Below are positions 43,576 to 52,754 of a stretch of DNA of 64,000 nt, piece by piece. Each line of letters starts with the position of its first letter. Positions within the stretch are counted from its first letter, which is position 1. The notes below the pieces were generated by a model that saw only the letters and a program-made list of their open reading frames with translations, did not search any database and was not told where the DNA came from. The stretch is from Helcobacillus massiliensis (GTDB lineage: Bacteria; Actinomycetota; Actinomycetes; Actinomycetales; Dermabacteraceae), in contig NZ_JACHWP010000001.1 in the NCBI RefSeq assembly GCF_014191425.1, positions 186,001 to 250,000 on the forward strand, in the 5' to 3' direction. A program made the position numbers and the translations under genes.

Positions 43576-44574
43576 ATGACGAAGAATCTCCGCGCCGGCC
43601 TCATCGGCCTCGGCATGATGGGCCGCCACCACGCACGCAACCTCATGAACCTCGAGGGCGTGGACCTCGTGGCAGTGGCGGACCCGGGCGGCGACCCGCA
43701 CGGCGCCGCCCCCGGCTACGACATCCTCCCCGGTGTTGAGGAGCTGGTGAAGGCCGGCATCGACTACGCCGTTGTCGCCGTGCCCACCGCCTTCCACCAC
43801 GATGTTGCGATGACGCTCGCTGAGGCAGGCGTGCACACGCTCGTGGAGAAGCCCCTCGCGTTCGACATCCAGGAGGCCGAAGCGATCACCGAAGCGTTCG
43901 AGTCCCGCGGGCTCATCGGCGCGGTCGGCTACATCGAGCGGTACAACCCGGCCCTGCAGGCGATGCGCAAGCGACTCGAGGACGGCCAGCTCGGTGAGCT
44001 CTACCAGATCACCACGCGCCGGCAGGGGATCTTCCCCGCCCGCATCGCCGACGTGGGCGTGGTCAAGGACCTCGCCACGCACGACCTCGACCTCACCGCC
44101 TGGGTGGCGCAGTCCCACTTCCAGTCGGTCGCAGCGGTGTCCACCGGCAAGTCCGGCCGCGAATACGAGGACATGGTGTCCGTGACGGGCCGCCTGGAGA
44201 ACGGCATCATCACCAACCACCTGGTGAACTGGCTGTCCCCGTTCAAGGAGCGCACCACTGTGGTCACCGGCGAGAAGGGCGCCCTCGTGGGCGACACCGT
44301 CACCGCCGACCTCTGGTTCTACGAGAACGGCGAATCCACTACGAACATGTGGGACTCCTTCGCCAGCTTCCGCGGCGTCAGCGAGGGCGACAAGATCCGC
44401 TACGCCCTCAACCGGAAGGAACCGCTCGCCACCGAGCACGAAGCGTTCCGCGACGCCGTCCTCGGCAGGGGTGACAACTACGTCACCATGCGCGACGGCC
44501 TGCACACCGTGCGCGCCGTGGAGGCCGTGCTGGAGAGCGCGGCGAACAACACGGTGGTCAGCCTCGGCGCCTGA
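43576..44574 (+). CDS. Gfo/Idh/MocA-family sugar-nucleotide oxidoreductase (WbpB/WlbA-like)
   Basis: The Rossmann fold of this 332-residue NAD(P)-dependent oxidoreductase starts GLIGLGMMGRHHARN. The catalytic Lys is in HTLVEKPLAF, followed by IGAVGYIERYNPA and DLATHDLDLTAW, the family's His/Asp motif. WbpB oxidises C3 of UDP-GlcNAcA before transamination. It is the last gene of the trio and is followed by a strong terminator. The required UDP-GlcNAc 6-dehydrogenase is probably the gene at 57767, 13 kb away. Confidence 0.9.
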   Translation: MTKNLRAGLIGLGMMGRHHARNLMNLEGVDLVAVADPGGDPHGAAPGYDILPGVEELVKAGIDYAVVAVPTAFHHDVAMTLAEAGVHTLVEKPLAFDIQEAEAITEAFESRGLIGAVGYIERYNPALQAMRKRLEDGQLGELYQITTRRQGIFPARIADVGVVKDLATHDLDLTAWVAQSHFQSVAAVSTGKSGREYEDMVSVTGRLENGIITNHLVNWLSPFKERTTVVTGEKGALVGDTVTADLWFYENGESTTNMWDSFASFRGVSEGDKIRYALNRKEPLATEHEAFRDAVLGRGDNYVTMRDGLHTVRAVEAVLESAANNTVVSLGA

Positions 44575-44602
44575 GCCTGAGTCGGAGCCTTTCCGGCTGA
44601 CT

Positions 44603-44640
44603 GAAGGGTCCTCGGTCGCGTGAGCGTCCGAGGACCCTTC
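44603..44640 (+). terminator. Terminator after the diacetamido-sugar operon
   Basis: A perfect 13-bp inverted repeat, GAAGGGTCCTCGG (44603-44615) with its complement at 44628-44640, is followed by TTCATGTTT. Confidence 0.8.
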
Positions 44641-44685
44641 TTCATGTTTCGGGAGCGATGACCTTCACGGGGAGGGGCGCGGCGC

Positions 44686-45816
44686 TCAGCGGCTCAGGAG
44701 ACTGCAGTAGTGCCCGTCCAGCTCTGACGCACCGCGCCGGACGCTGCGCTTCTCGACCACGAAGCTGCGGGCGGTACGGCTGATCTGGCGTCGCGTCTCG
44801 GTGTCCTGCGGCGTCCACTCCAGAATCGCTCGGGCAGCGTCGTCGGGCGTGGGGGAGTCACCGGTGATGACGCGGCCTGTGACGCCGTCCTCTACCATCT
44901 CCGCTTTTCCGTCGCCGCCGGTGACGACGGCGGCCATACCGCAGGCCTGGGCCTCCAGGATCACCAGCCCCGCACCTTCGCTGTGCGACAGCAGCAGGAG
45001 CAGGTCCGAGGACCTCATCAGCTCCCGTACGCCTGCACGGCTCTGCGCGCCGAGGAAGCGAATGTGCGGGTGGTCCTCCGCCTTCGCCTCCAGCGCGGAT
45101 CTCTCCGGTCCGTCACCGACGATCAGCAGCTCGTGCTCAAGTGTGCCGTGCGCTCGGATGGAGGCGTCGATCGCGAGGTCGACGCGCTTGCGCGGAATCA
45201 GACCGCCGACATAGAGCAGCCGACGTGGACGGTCTTCTGCGATCCCACTGGTATCCGGTGAGAAGTACTCTGTGTCGATGCCCTGGTAGTGGACATGCAG
45301 ACGATCCGCCGGCGCACCCGCCCGCAGCGCAAGCCGGCGCTGATGCTCGCTGACCGCCAACAGCAGGTCCGAGTCGCGGAAGGCCTGCTGCACCTGCTTC
45401 CTGTGAACGCGCTGCAGACCACGCGGGTCTGACCGGAGTGCGTGGACGACGTCAGTACCGTGCAGTGTGGTGACGAGCGGGACGTCGAGCGCCCGAGCTG
45501 CTGAGCGGGCACCGGAGGACCAGGTGCCGTGATGCTGATGGATGAGGTCCGGGCGCAGTCGCGTCAGCGTGCGCGCCTGGAGGGGCATCGCGAACTTCGC
45601 CAGTGCTGAACGCGTCCGGTAGGAGCGCGGGATGGTCAAAGCGGGAAGCACGGGGGTGGTCACCGTCCCCGGATCCACGCGGGCCGCGAGCGGGACGACG
45701 GCGAAGCTGTACGGCTCACCGCGCCGACGCAGCTCCTCCGCGTGCTCGGTGACGAAGTAGGTGGGAGGGATCGCCAGCAGAGCTGTGCTGAGCGCTATAC
45801 GCGCAGAGGAATCCAT
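44686..45816 (-). CDS. Family 4 glycosyltransferase
   Basis: This 376-residue GT-B retaining glycosyltransferase has an N-terminal acceptor domain with DLIHQHHGTWSSG and VTTLHGTDV. The nucleotide-sugar domain has LLYVGGLIPRKRVDLAI, LLIVGDGPERSAL and the E-x7-E motif in SHSEGAGLVILEAQACG. It starts at ATG with AAGGAG 13 bases upstream. It stands alone on the minus strand facing the sugar operon. Donor and acceptor are unknown; its location suggests assembly of the surface glycan. Confidence 0.88.
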   Translation of the reverse strand: MDSSARIALSTALLAIPPTYFVTEHAEELRRRGEPYSFAVVPLAARVDPGTVTTPVLPALTIPRSYRTRSALAKFAMPLQARTLTRLRPDLIHQHHGTWSSGARSAARALDVPLVTTLHGTDVVHALRSDPRGLQRVHRKQVQQAFRDSDLLLAVSEHQRRLALRAGAPADRLHVHYQGIDTEYFSPDTSGIAEDRPRRLLYVGGLIPRKRVDLAIDASIRAHGTLEHELLIVGDGPERSALEAKAEDHPHIRFLGAQSRAGVRELMRSSDLLLLLSHSEGAGLVILEAQACGMAAVVTGGDGKAEMVEDGVTGRVITGDSPTPDDAARAILEWTPQDTETRRQISRTARSFVVEKRSVRRGASELDGHYCSLLSR

Positions 45817-45875
45817 CGTGCCGTGACCTCTCCTTCAACGTGCATCACATCTCCGCCCCGGCGGGCCGCGGTGCT

Positions 45876-45903
45876 AGCCTACCTCGGGCCCGTCCACTAG
45901 CAT
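45876..45903. promoter_or_regulatory. Back-to-back -10 boxes for the divergent glycosyltransferase and flippase
   Basis: TAGGCT on the minus strand (45876-45881) serves the gene ending at 44686. TAGCAT on the plus strand (45898-45903) serves the flippase operon. No -35 elements are convincing. Confidence 0.4.
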
Positions 45904-45964
45904 TGACGAGTCTGCGTCAGCACAGCATGCGGATCGAGCACGCGCGGAGGAGGTGGGGACGCCG

Positions 45965-47263
45965 GTGGCGTTGAAAGCCCGGATCATTGAGCTGTCCAAG
46001 CGGACCACTCAGAAATATCCCCTGCTCGGGCACATCGCAGTCCTGGCGTCCGGAACCGCAGTCGCTCAGATGGTGGCGCTGATCGCGTCGATCTTCACTG
46101 CTCGAATGTTCACCCCCGAAGAATTCGGGCAGTTCGCCATCTACGGGTCCTTGGTCGCTATCGCTGCGACCGTGGCATCGCTGCGGATGGACCTGACGAT
46201 CGTCCTTCCCGAGAGCGCCGACGAAGCTCGTCGGATCGTGCGCATCGCCACGATCAGCAACATGATCGTCGCTGCTGTGGTCGCAGCAGCGGCTTTCGCA
46301 CTCCATGGGCTGATCGTCGACGTGTACGGCAGCGAGGACCTCGCCCGCTGGATGCCACTGGCCGGACTGTCAGTGTTCTTCCTCGCTCAGGCGACTGTCC
46401 TTCAGTACTGGTTCAACAGGAACAAGGACTACCGCACGATCTCACTCAACCGAGTGCAGCAGATGGTCGGATCCAGCGGCGGACAGGTTGCTGCTGGACT
46501 TCTGGGACAGCGGCACCTGCTGGGACTCATCCTCGGAACGATGGTCGGGCCGGCGTTCGCCTATTTCAATCTTCGCCGCAAGTCCCATGCTGTGCGGGAG
46601 CCGATTCCCGCGGGTGTGGCAAGCAAACGTGATCTGCTGATCCGGTACAAGAAGATGCCGCTACTCAACCTGCCGAACGCTCTGATCGACGGCATCCGCA
46701 TCAACGGAATTCCACTGATGATCGGCCTGGTTGCTTTGGACTCGGTGGGCCAGTTCAGCCGTGCATGGACCATCATGATGGTGCCGATCGGCCTGATGAA
46801 CGGCGCGGTGTCACAGGTGTTCTTCCAGAAGCTGTCCCGTGTCGAACCCGGCGACATGCGGCCTTTGGTGGCCGCAACGATCAAACGGGCCCTGCTCATC
46901 ACGGTGTTCCCGTTCGGCCTTATCTACATTCTGGCGCCCTGGATGTTCCTTTTCCTCTTCGGCCCCCAATGGGACATGTCCGGAGACATCGCCCGCGCTC
47001 TGACTCCGTGGCTCGCCATGCAGCTCGTGACCTCCCCGATCTCGACGCTGTTCGTCGTCACGGAGAACCAGGAATGGCTGCTGATCTTCTCCATCGTCTT
47101 CGCTGCCACCCCCCTGAGCCTCCTGTTCTTCTCACCACTGGCTCTGGTCCCGACTCTGACGATCATCGGCTTCGCGATGGCGTTCCTCCTGGTTGTCCTC
47201 CTGGTCATGGCGATGATCGCGGCAACCGGATTCGACAAGCGCGCCGAACGAGCGCTCGCATGA
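45965..47263 (+). CDS. Wzx-like polysaccharide flippase (oligosaccharide exporter)
   Basis: This 432-residue membrane protein has about 12 hydrophobic segments spread over its length, beginning HIAVLASGTAVAQMVALIAS and TPEEFGQFAIYGS, the standard start of the Wzx/RfbX family. Such proteins turn lipid-linked glycan units to the outer membrane face. GTG 45965 is preferred because GGAGGAGG (45946-45952) is then well spaced; GTG 45953 abuts it. A glycosyltransferase and a large membrane protein follow in the same direction. Codon third positions here are less uniformly G/C than in the housekeeping genes. Confidence 0.85.
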   Translation: MALKARIIELSKRTTQKYPLLGHIAVLASGTAVAQMVALIASIFTARMFTPEEFGQFAIYGSLVAIAATVASLRMDLTIVLPESADEARRIVRIATISNMIVAAVVAAAAFALHGLIVDVYGSEDLARWMPLAGLSVFFLAQATVLQYWFNRNKDYRTISLNRVQQMVGSSGGQVAAGLLGQRHLLGLILGTMVGPAFAYFNLRRKSHAVREPIPAGVASKRDLLIRYKKMPLLNLPNALIDGIRINGIPLMIGLVALDSVGQFSRAWTIMMVPIGLMNGAVSQVFFQKLSRVEPGDMRPLVAATIKRALLITVFPFGLIYILAPWMFLFLFGPQWDMSGDIARALTPWLAMQLVTSPISTLFVVTENQEWLLIFSIVFAATPLSLLFFSPLALVPTLTIIGFAMAFLLVVLLVMAMIAATGFDKRAERALA

Positions 47264-47293
47264 CACAGGGCAGCCCGAAAGGAGCAACCAGGC

Positions 47294-49030
47294 ATGAACA
47301 TTCTGCTCATCAGCAGCAGATCTGAATCCGGCAGCCAGGCACACGTGCGAGGCCTCGCCTGGCAGGATGCTCCGCTGCTGGACCGCATCACGGAGCGATT
47401 GAACCGCCGCGGTGACGACGTCGAGCATGTCGTGCTCGTCCCGGCCGACCGGTGGTCCCGCACCCGCCCCGGTCGCAGCTCCCACTTTTCGACTGGTGAA
47501 CAGATCCGTGAGTACGCCGTTGGTGAACAGATCCGTGAGTACGCCGTCTCGGGCCCGGCGGCGGGCCAGTGCCAGTCGCAGTCGTGGCGCCGCCGCGCTG
47601 CGCGGGCGCTTCGCGCCCTCGGCACGCAGCGTCCTGACGTGATCATCGCCGTTGGCGCTGAGGAGGCCCTGGCGCTGAGCCATGACCTGTCCGTTGCATC
47701 CGGCGTTCCGTTCATGGCAGTGGTGACGCCGGGCGTGGCTCCGTCCCGCAGTCGCCGAGCCCGCGAGGCGTTCGGCCACGCACTGCAGGAAGCGGCGACC
47801 ATCATCGCTGACGATTCGCAAGCCCAGCAGCTGCTCGCGCAGTGGCCGCTCTTCACCCTCGTCCGTTCCGATGACGAATCCCCACACGCCCTTGCTGATC
47901 TCCTCCTCTCGAATGTGGAGGATGCTGCTGCGAGTGCGGCGCGGCCCCGGATGTTGTTCCATGCACCGTTCGAACTCGCTGCAGCTCCGACGAGCGCGAG
48001 CCGTCAGCGTCCGAACAAGATGTACGAGGCATTCCTCGACGCCGGGTACCAGGTGTCACTGATCCATGGCGACCCGCTTCAGAGGGCACAGGACTTTCAG
48101 CGAGCACGGCGTCGGGTGGACGCCGGCCAGAGAATCGACTTCGCGTACTCGGAGAACTCCACCCAACCGAACCTGTTGTCGACCAGTGCCTTCCGAGGGC
48201 TTGCCCCTCTGCTCGAGCTGCGGATCCTGGCGTGGTGCGATCGCCGTGGCATCCCCTACGGGCAGTTCTATCGAGACGTCTATTGGCGCTTCCCGGAGAA
48301 GCAGAAGAGCGTTCCGCTGCTGCGCCGACTGCTGATGCAGCTGGCGTATCGGGTCGACCTCTGGGGCCTGCGGCGGTTCCGCGCCCACCTGTTCCTGCCG
48401 TCGCTGGCGATGGCTGAGCATCTGCCCGGTCCCGCCGTGCCATCGACCGCCCTGCCGCCGGGCGCCCAGGTCAGGGAGGCCCGCACAGGCAGCGGACTCT
48501 CCCTCCTCTACGTGGGAGGAGTGGGACCCGGGCACGAGATCGACGACATGCTCGCTGCGGTCAAGCAGACACCGTCGGCTTCGCTGGTGGTGGTGGTCCC
48601 CGAAGCGTCCTGGGCACGATTCGGATCGACCTACGACGACCTCCTCTGCGATCGCGTGACCGTCGAGCACGCCGGGTCCAACGAGCTCGGGCGCTTCTAC
48701 GACCAGGCGTCGGCCTGCCTCCTCCTGGTGCGTCCGAATCAGTACAGACGCTTTGCGGTGCCGATGAAGCTGTTCGAATACATCGGCTTCGGCAAGCCGG
48801 TCATCGCGTCAGCGCAGACCTTGGCCGGTGACATGGTCGACGACCTGGATGTGGGCTTCTCCGTCCCGTATGACCGGGACAGCATCGCGGCACTCCTGCG
48901 ATCGCTCACCGACGATCCCGCACGACTGGAGCGAGCTGCCGAGAACGCCCGCACAGAGCGGCACAGCCAGACCTGGCAGAAGCGGGCGACCACAGCAGCC
49001 GAGGTTCTGACTGCTGGAGCGGACGGATGA
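47294..49030 (+). CDS. Large glycosyltransferase-like protein with internal tandem duplication
   Basis: This 578-residue protein has a GT4-like C-terminal half: SLLYVGGVGPGHEIDDMLAA, and PMKLFEYIGFGKPVIASAQ, the usual nucleotide-sugar binding region. Its N-terminal 190 residues form another Rossmann-like part (MNILLISSRSESGSQAH) unlike common GT4 proteins. Residues 68-76 and 77-85 are an exact repeat of GEQIREYAV caused by a 27-bp tandem duplication. AAAGGAGC precedes the ATG. The stop overlaps the next gene. Donor and acceptor are unknown. Confidence 0.8.
   Translation: MNILLISSRSESGSQAHVRGLAWQDAPLLDRITERLNRRGDDVEHVVLVPADRWSRTRPGRSSHFSTGEQIREYAVGEQIREYAVSGPAAGQCQSQSWRRRAARALRALGTQRPDVIIAVGAEEALALSHDLSVASGVPFMAVVTPGVAPSRSRRAREAFGHALQEAATIIADDSQAQQLLAQWPLFTLVRSDDESPHALADLLLSNVEDAAASAARPRMLFHAPFELAAAPTSASRQRPNKMYEAFLDAGYQVSLIHGDPLQRAQDFQRARRRVDAGQRIDFAYSENSTQPNLLSTSAFRGLAPLLELRILAWCDRRGIPYGQFYRDVYWRFPEKQKSVPLLRRLLMQLAYRVDLWGLRRFRAHLFLPSLAMAEHLPGPAVPSTALPPGAQVREARTGSGLSLLYVGGVGPGHEIDDMLAAVKQTPSASLVVVVPEASWARFGSTYDDLLCDRVTVEHAGSNELGRFYDQASACLLLVRPNQYRRFAVPMKLFEYIGFGKPVIASAQTLAGDMVDDLDVGFSVPYDRDSIAALLRSLTDDPARLERAAENARTERHSQTWQKRATTAAEVLTAGADG
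47494..47547 (+). repeat. Perfect 27-bp tandem duplication inside a glycosyltransferase gene
   Basis: The unit beginning TGGTGAACAGATCCGTGAGT occurs twice head to tail, at 47494-47520 and 47521-47547, without a mismatch. It is in frame and adds nine residues, which points to a recent slippage or recombination event. Confidence 0.95.
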
Positions 49031-51153
49031 GTTCAGGACACATTGTGCAATGGCTCCCGCTGCTTCCGTGGGCACTCGTCTTCGCCGTCCTCCTCTATCT
49101 ACCGGGCGGAGTCGCACTGCTGCTCATGCGGACCTCGCTGACCCGTGCAGTCGCAGGCGCCCCGCTCATCACTGCGGTGATGCTCGGAGTGGGTGGAGTC
49201 GTCGCTCAGCGCTGGGGGATCCGATACGGAGTGCTCACCTATCTGCTGCTCACCCTCGCCCTATGGCTGGGTGCCTATGCGGCGCGTCGAGCAGCGACCC
49301 TCCGTTCCGAGGTCCGATCGGGGCAGGCGCAGGGCTCGTCGGCTGTCAGACCGCGCTGGGGTCGCGGCGAGGCGGCGGGACTGATCGCGCTGATGGCTGT
49401 CGCCGTCACGTTCCTGTGGCTGCCGGTGGTCCTCACGGTCGATCCGACCCTGCCCAATCCCCGCGTGGACCCGATGTACCACTACAACGTGCTGGATGCG
49501 ATCGGTGAGACCGGGACCGTGTCCATGTTCGCCGCGGTGGACTTCATGTACGGGATTCAGGTTCGGCACGTCACCTACCCGACGATCTGGCACGCCCTCA
49601 CCGTTCTGGGTATCCCCGCCATCGGTGTTGTGGAAGCCGCGCACGTCGTGTCCTACCTCCTGATCCCCATCGTCTTCGCCGTCAATTCGGCGCTGCTGGT
49701 CCGCGTGGTGTTCCGCGGCCGCAGGTGGGCGATGCACATCGGCGTTCTGGCCGCAGCTCTGTTCCCGGCTTTCCCCGCCGGGATGGCGTACACCAAGTCC
49801 TTCTGGCCGAACGCGTTGGCAGTGTCCTTCCTGCCGGGACTTCTCGTCATCCTCCTGCTCTTCCTGCGGGAGAGCCGTTGGGGGCGGCTCCGACGGGCTC
49901 CGGGGTCCCTGGTGCTCAGCGGACTGATCCTCATCGCCTGCACGGGCGGCCTGGGCATGACTCACCCGTCAGTGTTCTTCAGCTTCCTGGTGATCGCCCT
50001 GCCCCTTGTGGTGGCGGTGATCGCCCGCTCCAGCCGGACCTTCAGGCGGGCACTCAGCCGACGGGCGCTGACCCTGACGGCGATCGGGGGAGCAGTCATC
50101 GTCCTGGGCGGCGCGGCTCTCTTGCTGGCGCCAGCACAGGTGCGCTCGTTCCTGCTGAGGGATTCGATCGCGGGGTGGAACGACGTCCTGCTGAAGGTGG
50201 TCAGCATTCTCGCGAACTGGCCGACGGATCTGACGAAGCCGCAGGGGGTGCTGAGCGCGGCCGTCTATCTGCCGCTCATCCTGTTCGGCGTTGCGCTGCT
50301 CGCACGGCGCCCCGGCGCCCGTTGGGTCGGCGTTGCCTGGTTGCTGCAGACCCTCATCCTCCTCGGTGCCTACTTCCCGCTGCCGGTGCTGAGCGCCGTC
50401 TCCGGCCTGTGGTATTCCGACACGTTCCGGCTGATGGCAGTCCAGGTGACCATTCTGCCGCTGGCAGTGGCCGCTGTCTTCTTCTGGGCGCTGGACCGCC
50501 GAGGGGAGCGCGAGCCGGTCGCAGGGTCCTGGGGGACCCGGCTCCCGCGGCTCTGGGCCGGCGGCACTGTGGCAGCGGCGCTGGTGGGGTCCGCCTACAT
50601 CAGTTCGGTGTCCGCATCGATGGTGGGGTCGGGCGATACGCAGGACCGTCCGCTCACAGGGTATGACGAGGCGGCGCTCCTCGATCGCCTCGGCCGGGAC
50701 CTGCCGGAGGGATCCGTCGTCATAGGCGACCCCGCAACCGGTATCGCCTATCTTCCGCTGAACTCGGACGTGGACTCGGTGTTCACGCAGATGAACGTTC
50801 GCGAGGTCGACCGCGACGGCATCTTCCTCAAGGACAACTTCGGCTACATCAGGCAGGATCCCCGGGTCTGCCAGCTGCTGCGGCACTACGGCATCCAGTA
50901 CTTCTATGAGGATGAGCCGATCTCGTACAACGAGTCCGAGCGTGAAGAGGCGATGCCCGGCTTCTACGGTGTCGACACCTCGGACGGCTTCACTCTGATC
51001 GACCAGAGCGGAAGCGCGAAGTTGTGGCGCATCGACGTCTGCGGAGAGATCGATCCGCCGATGCAGTGGTGGAGCCGCACCGATCGCGCCGTGCCGCAGG
51101 TGGATCGGGTGGAGGGAGTCAGCGGGCGCCCTTCCACAGCATCCATCGACTAG
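49027..51153 (+). CDS. DUF6541-like large membrane protein, copy 1
   Basis: This 708-residue protein has about 14 transmembrane segments in its first 540 residues and a soluble C-terminal part of about 160 residues. A conserved block after the first helices, DPMYHYNVLDAIGETG then YPTIWHALTVLG, recalls the Asp-containing outer loop of GT-C glycosyltransferases and is shared with the protein at 55381. The tail ends in GSAKLWRIDVCGEID. It is coupled to the preceding glycosyltransferase (ATGA). A role as GT-C transferase or polymerase for the glycan is likely but unproven. Confidence 0.78.
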   Translation: MSSGHIVQWLPLLPWALVFAVLLYLPGGVALLLMRTSLTRAVAGAPLITAVMLGVGGVVAQRWGIRYGVLTYLLLTLALWLGAYAARRAATLRSEVRSGQAQGSSAVRPRWGRGEAAGLIALMAVAVTFLWLPVVLTVDPTLPNPRVDPMYHYNVLDAIGETGTVSMFAAVDFMYGIQVRHVTYPTIWHALTVLGIPAIGVVEAAHVVSYLLIPIVFAVNSALLVRVVFRGRRWAMHIGVLAAALFPAFPAGMAYTKSFWPNALAVSFLPGLLVILLLFLRESRWGRLRRAPGSLVLSGLILIACTGGLGMTHPSVFFSFLVIALPLVVAVIARSSRTFRRALSRRALTLTAIGGAVIVLGGAALLLAPAQVRSFLLRDSIAGWNDVLLKVVSILANWPTDLTKPQGVLSAAVYLPLILFGVALLARRPGARWVGVAWLLQTLILLGAYFPLPVLSAVSGLWYSDTFRLMAVQVTILPLAVAAVFFWALDRRGEREPVAGSWGTRLPRLWAGGTVAAALVGSAYISSVSASMVGSGDTQDRPLTGYDEAALLDRLGRDLPEGSVVIGDPATGIAYLPLNSDVDSVFTQMNVREVDRDGIFLKDNFGYIRQDPRVCQLLRHYGIQYFYEDEPISYNESEREEAMPGFYGVDTSDGFTLIDQSGSAKLWRIDVCGEIDPPMQWWSRTDRAVPQVDRVEGVSGRPSTASID

Positions 51154-51199
51154 TCAGTCAGCGGAGTCCCGCAGGCCCCTGCACGACGATGACGGGGCG

Positions 51200-52732
51200 T
51201 CAGCCCTTGAGAAGACCGACGTAGTCGGCGCGAACCTCATCCTCGCGTCGGTTCTCCTGGACCCAACGGCGAACCGATGCGGAGGTGCTCTCGTACGGGG
51301 CGTCCTCCACCAGGGCGAGGATGCGCTCCGCAGCCTCAGCAGGTGTTCCGATGGTCCATTCGGCGGGATAGATCGCCTGGGCCCCACCCCACGGAGCGAT
51401 GTCCGGCCAGTTGCGCACCACGGGGATGCAGCCGGCAGCGGCGGCCTCCGCAACGGACTCATGGGTGCCCTCTGAGACCGACGACGACAGCAGGAACCCT
51501 GACTGGGCGAGGACCTCCGGGATGTCGTCGCGGAAACCCTCCTCGCGCACCCCGCTGCCGAACTGTTCGATTCTGCTTTCGACTTCGTCCGCCCAGGCTC
51601 GCGTCGCCGCCGTGGAAGTCGTCGACAGCGGCCGTCCGATCAGACGCAGGTGGAAACGCGGATCCCGGGCACGCAGATGCTCCAGGACGTCCAAAGAGAA
51701 CAGGACGTCCTTGACGGGAACGGACCAGCCCACCTGGACGAGCGCGAAGCGGTCCCTGAAAGGACTGTCGGCGGCGAAGAACTCGGTGAAGTCGTGGACG
51801 TTGTGAACCACGGGCAGGTGCTGCGTCTGTGCGAGCCGTGGCGAGCTCGTCTCCATGAGGCGGCGCAGCGCCGGGGTGACGAAGCAGACGGCATCGTAGA
51901 AGCCGCCCCGGACGAGCATCGGATAGGGCGTGAGTGTCTCGTAGCGGTGGATCCGCGCAACGGCGCGCACGGAGCAGTCGGTGAGGTCGAGGAAGCTGAA
52001 CCAGGCAAAGGTCTCGGCTCCCCATTCGACGAATGCGACATCCGCCCATGCCAGATGCGGAGCGAGGCTCTTCGGCACAGGAGAGAGCCTGCGGCGTGTG
52101 TTCCATCGGTCGCGCTGGCGAAGAACGGTTCCCCACGTGGGGCGCTCCGACAGCGGCAGAGCGGAGACATCGAAGGTGCGGAACTCGATCTCCGTGTTGG
52201 CGGCGAGGTCGCTCTGCACACGATCGATGAATGTCCACGAGGAGTGGCAGAGGATGAGCACCTTGAGTGGTGAGCTGCCGGCAGCCCGATCGGATGCAGC
52301 CGAGGGGATGGGGGAGTCCGGGCGGACCAGAAGCTCGTTGGAGCTGTGGGCGCTGCGCAGGACTCCGATGAACTCGGAGTTGTTGTGCATCAGGGGAGAA
52401 CGAGTCGCCCCGGCGTGCATGGTGCGGTGGTACATCAGTCGCACGGCCAGATTGCGCAGGCGCCTGGCAACCGCAGCATGTCCGGCCATGCCGTCCGCGG
52501 CGGCGAGGAGCTCCGCGGCGATGGATCTCAGCTCATCCCACGGCAACGGTGTGCCCGTGTCCAGGCGGTGCAGCGCCTGCGCGGCGCGAGTGACGAGTCG
52601 TGCGCTGCGGGGGGACCACGCGGCGGCCCAGATTCGGTCGACGACACCGGCGCCGGAATCGGAGCCCAGGCGAGTGAGCATGCGGTTGTGCGCGAAATCC
52701 GCGATCTGGTCCGGACGTGGAATGGTGATCAA
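51200..52732 (-). CDS. Glycosyltransferase with long N-terminal helical extension
   Basis: The last 350 residues of this 510-residue protein are GT-B like, starting at PLKVLILCHSS, with VQVGWSVPVKDVLFSLDVLEH, FHLRLIGRPL and SSSVSEGTHESVAEAAAAG matching the GT4 donor site. The first 160 residues are a helical region I do not recognise. TTG 52732 is chosen because GGAG lies about eight bases upstream and the previous gene ends at 52755; the frame is open further but would overlap that gene. It probably shares a transcript with the gene before it. Substrates are unknown. Confidence 0.78.
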   Translation of the reverse strand: MITIPRPDQIADFAHNRMLTRLGSDSGAGVVDRIWAAAWSPRSARLVTRAAQALHRLDTGTPLPWDELRSIAAELLAAADGMAGHAAVARRLRNLAVRLMYHRTMHAGATRSPLMHNNSEFIGVLRSAHSSNELLVRPDSPIPSAASDRAAGSSPLKVLILCHSSWTFIDRVQSDLAANTEIEFRTFDVSALPLSERPTWGTVLRQRDRWNTRRRLSPVPKSLAPHLAWADVAFVEWGAETFAWFSFLDLTDCSVRAVARIHRYETLTPYPMLVRGGFYDAVCFVTPALRRLMETSSPRLAQTQHLPVVHNVHDFTEFFAADSPFRDRFALVQVGWSVPVKDVLFSLDVLEHLRARDPRFHLRLIGRPLSTTSTAATRAWADEVESRIEQFGSGVREEGFRDDIPEVLAQSGFLLSSSVSEGTHESVAEAAAAGCIPVVRNWPDIAPWGGAQAIYPAEWTIGTPAEAAERILALVEDAPYESTSASVRRWVQENRREDEVRADYVGLLKG

Positions 52733-52754
52733 TGGGGACTCCGTCTCGGGTCGA

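Noticed and set aside
41748-44574. Assignment of the three-gene sugar operon to a dTDP-sugar pathway
   Set aside because: There are no RmlA/RmlB homologues nearby, and the trio with an acetyltransferase of this form plus a UDP-HexNAc-type dehydrogenase fits the WbpA/B/E/D route better. It remains an inference from family and context.
47494-47547. Frameshift or broken gene at the tandem repeat
   Set aside because: The unit is exactly 27 bases, so the frame is kept and glycosyltransferase motifs continue downstream.
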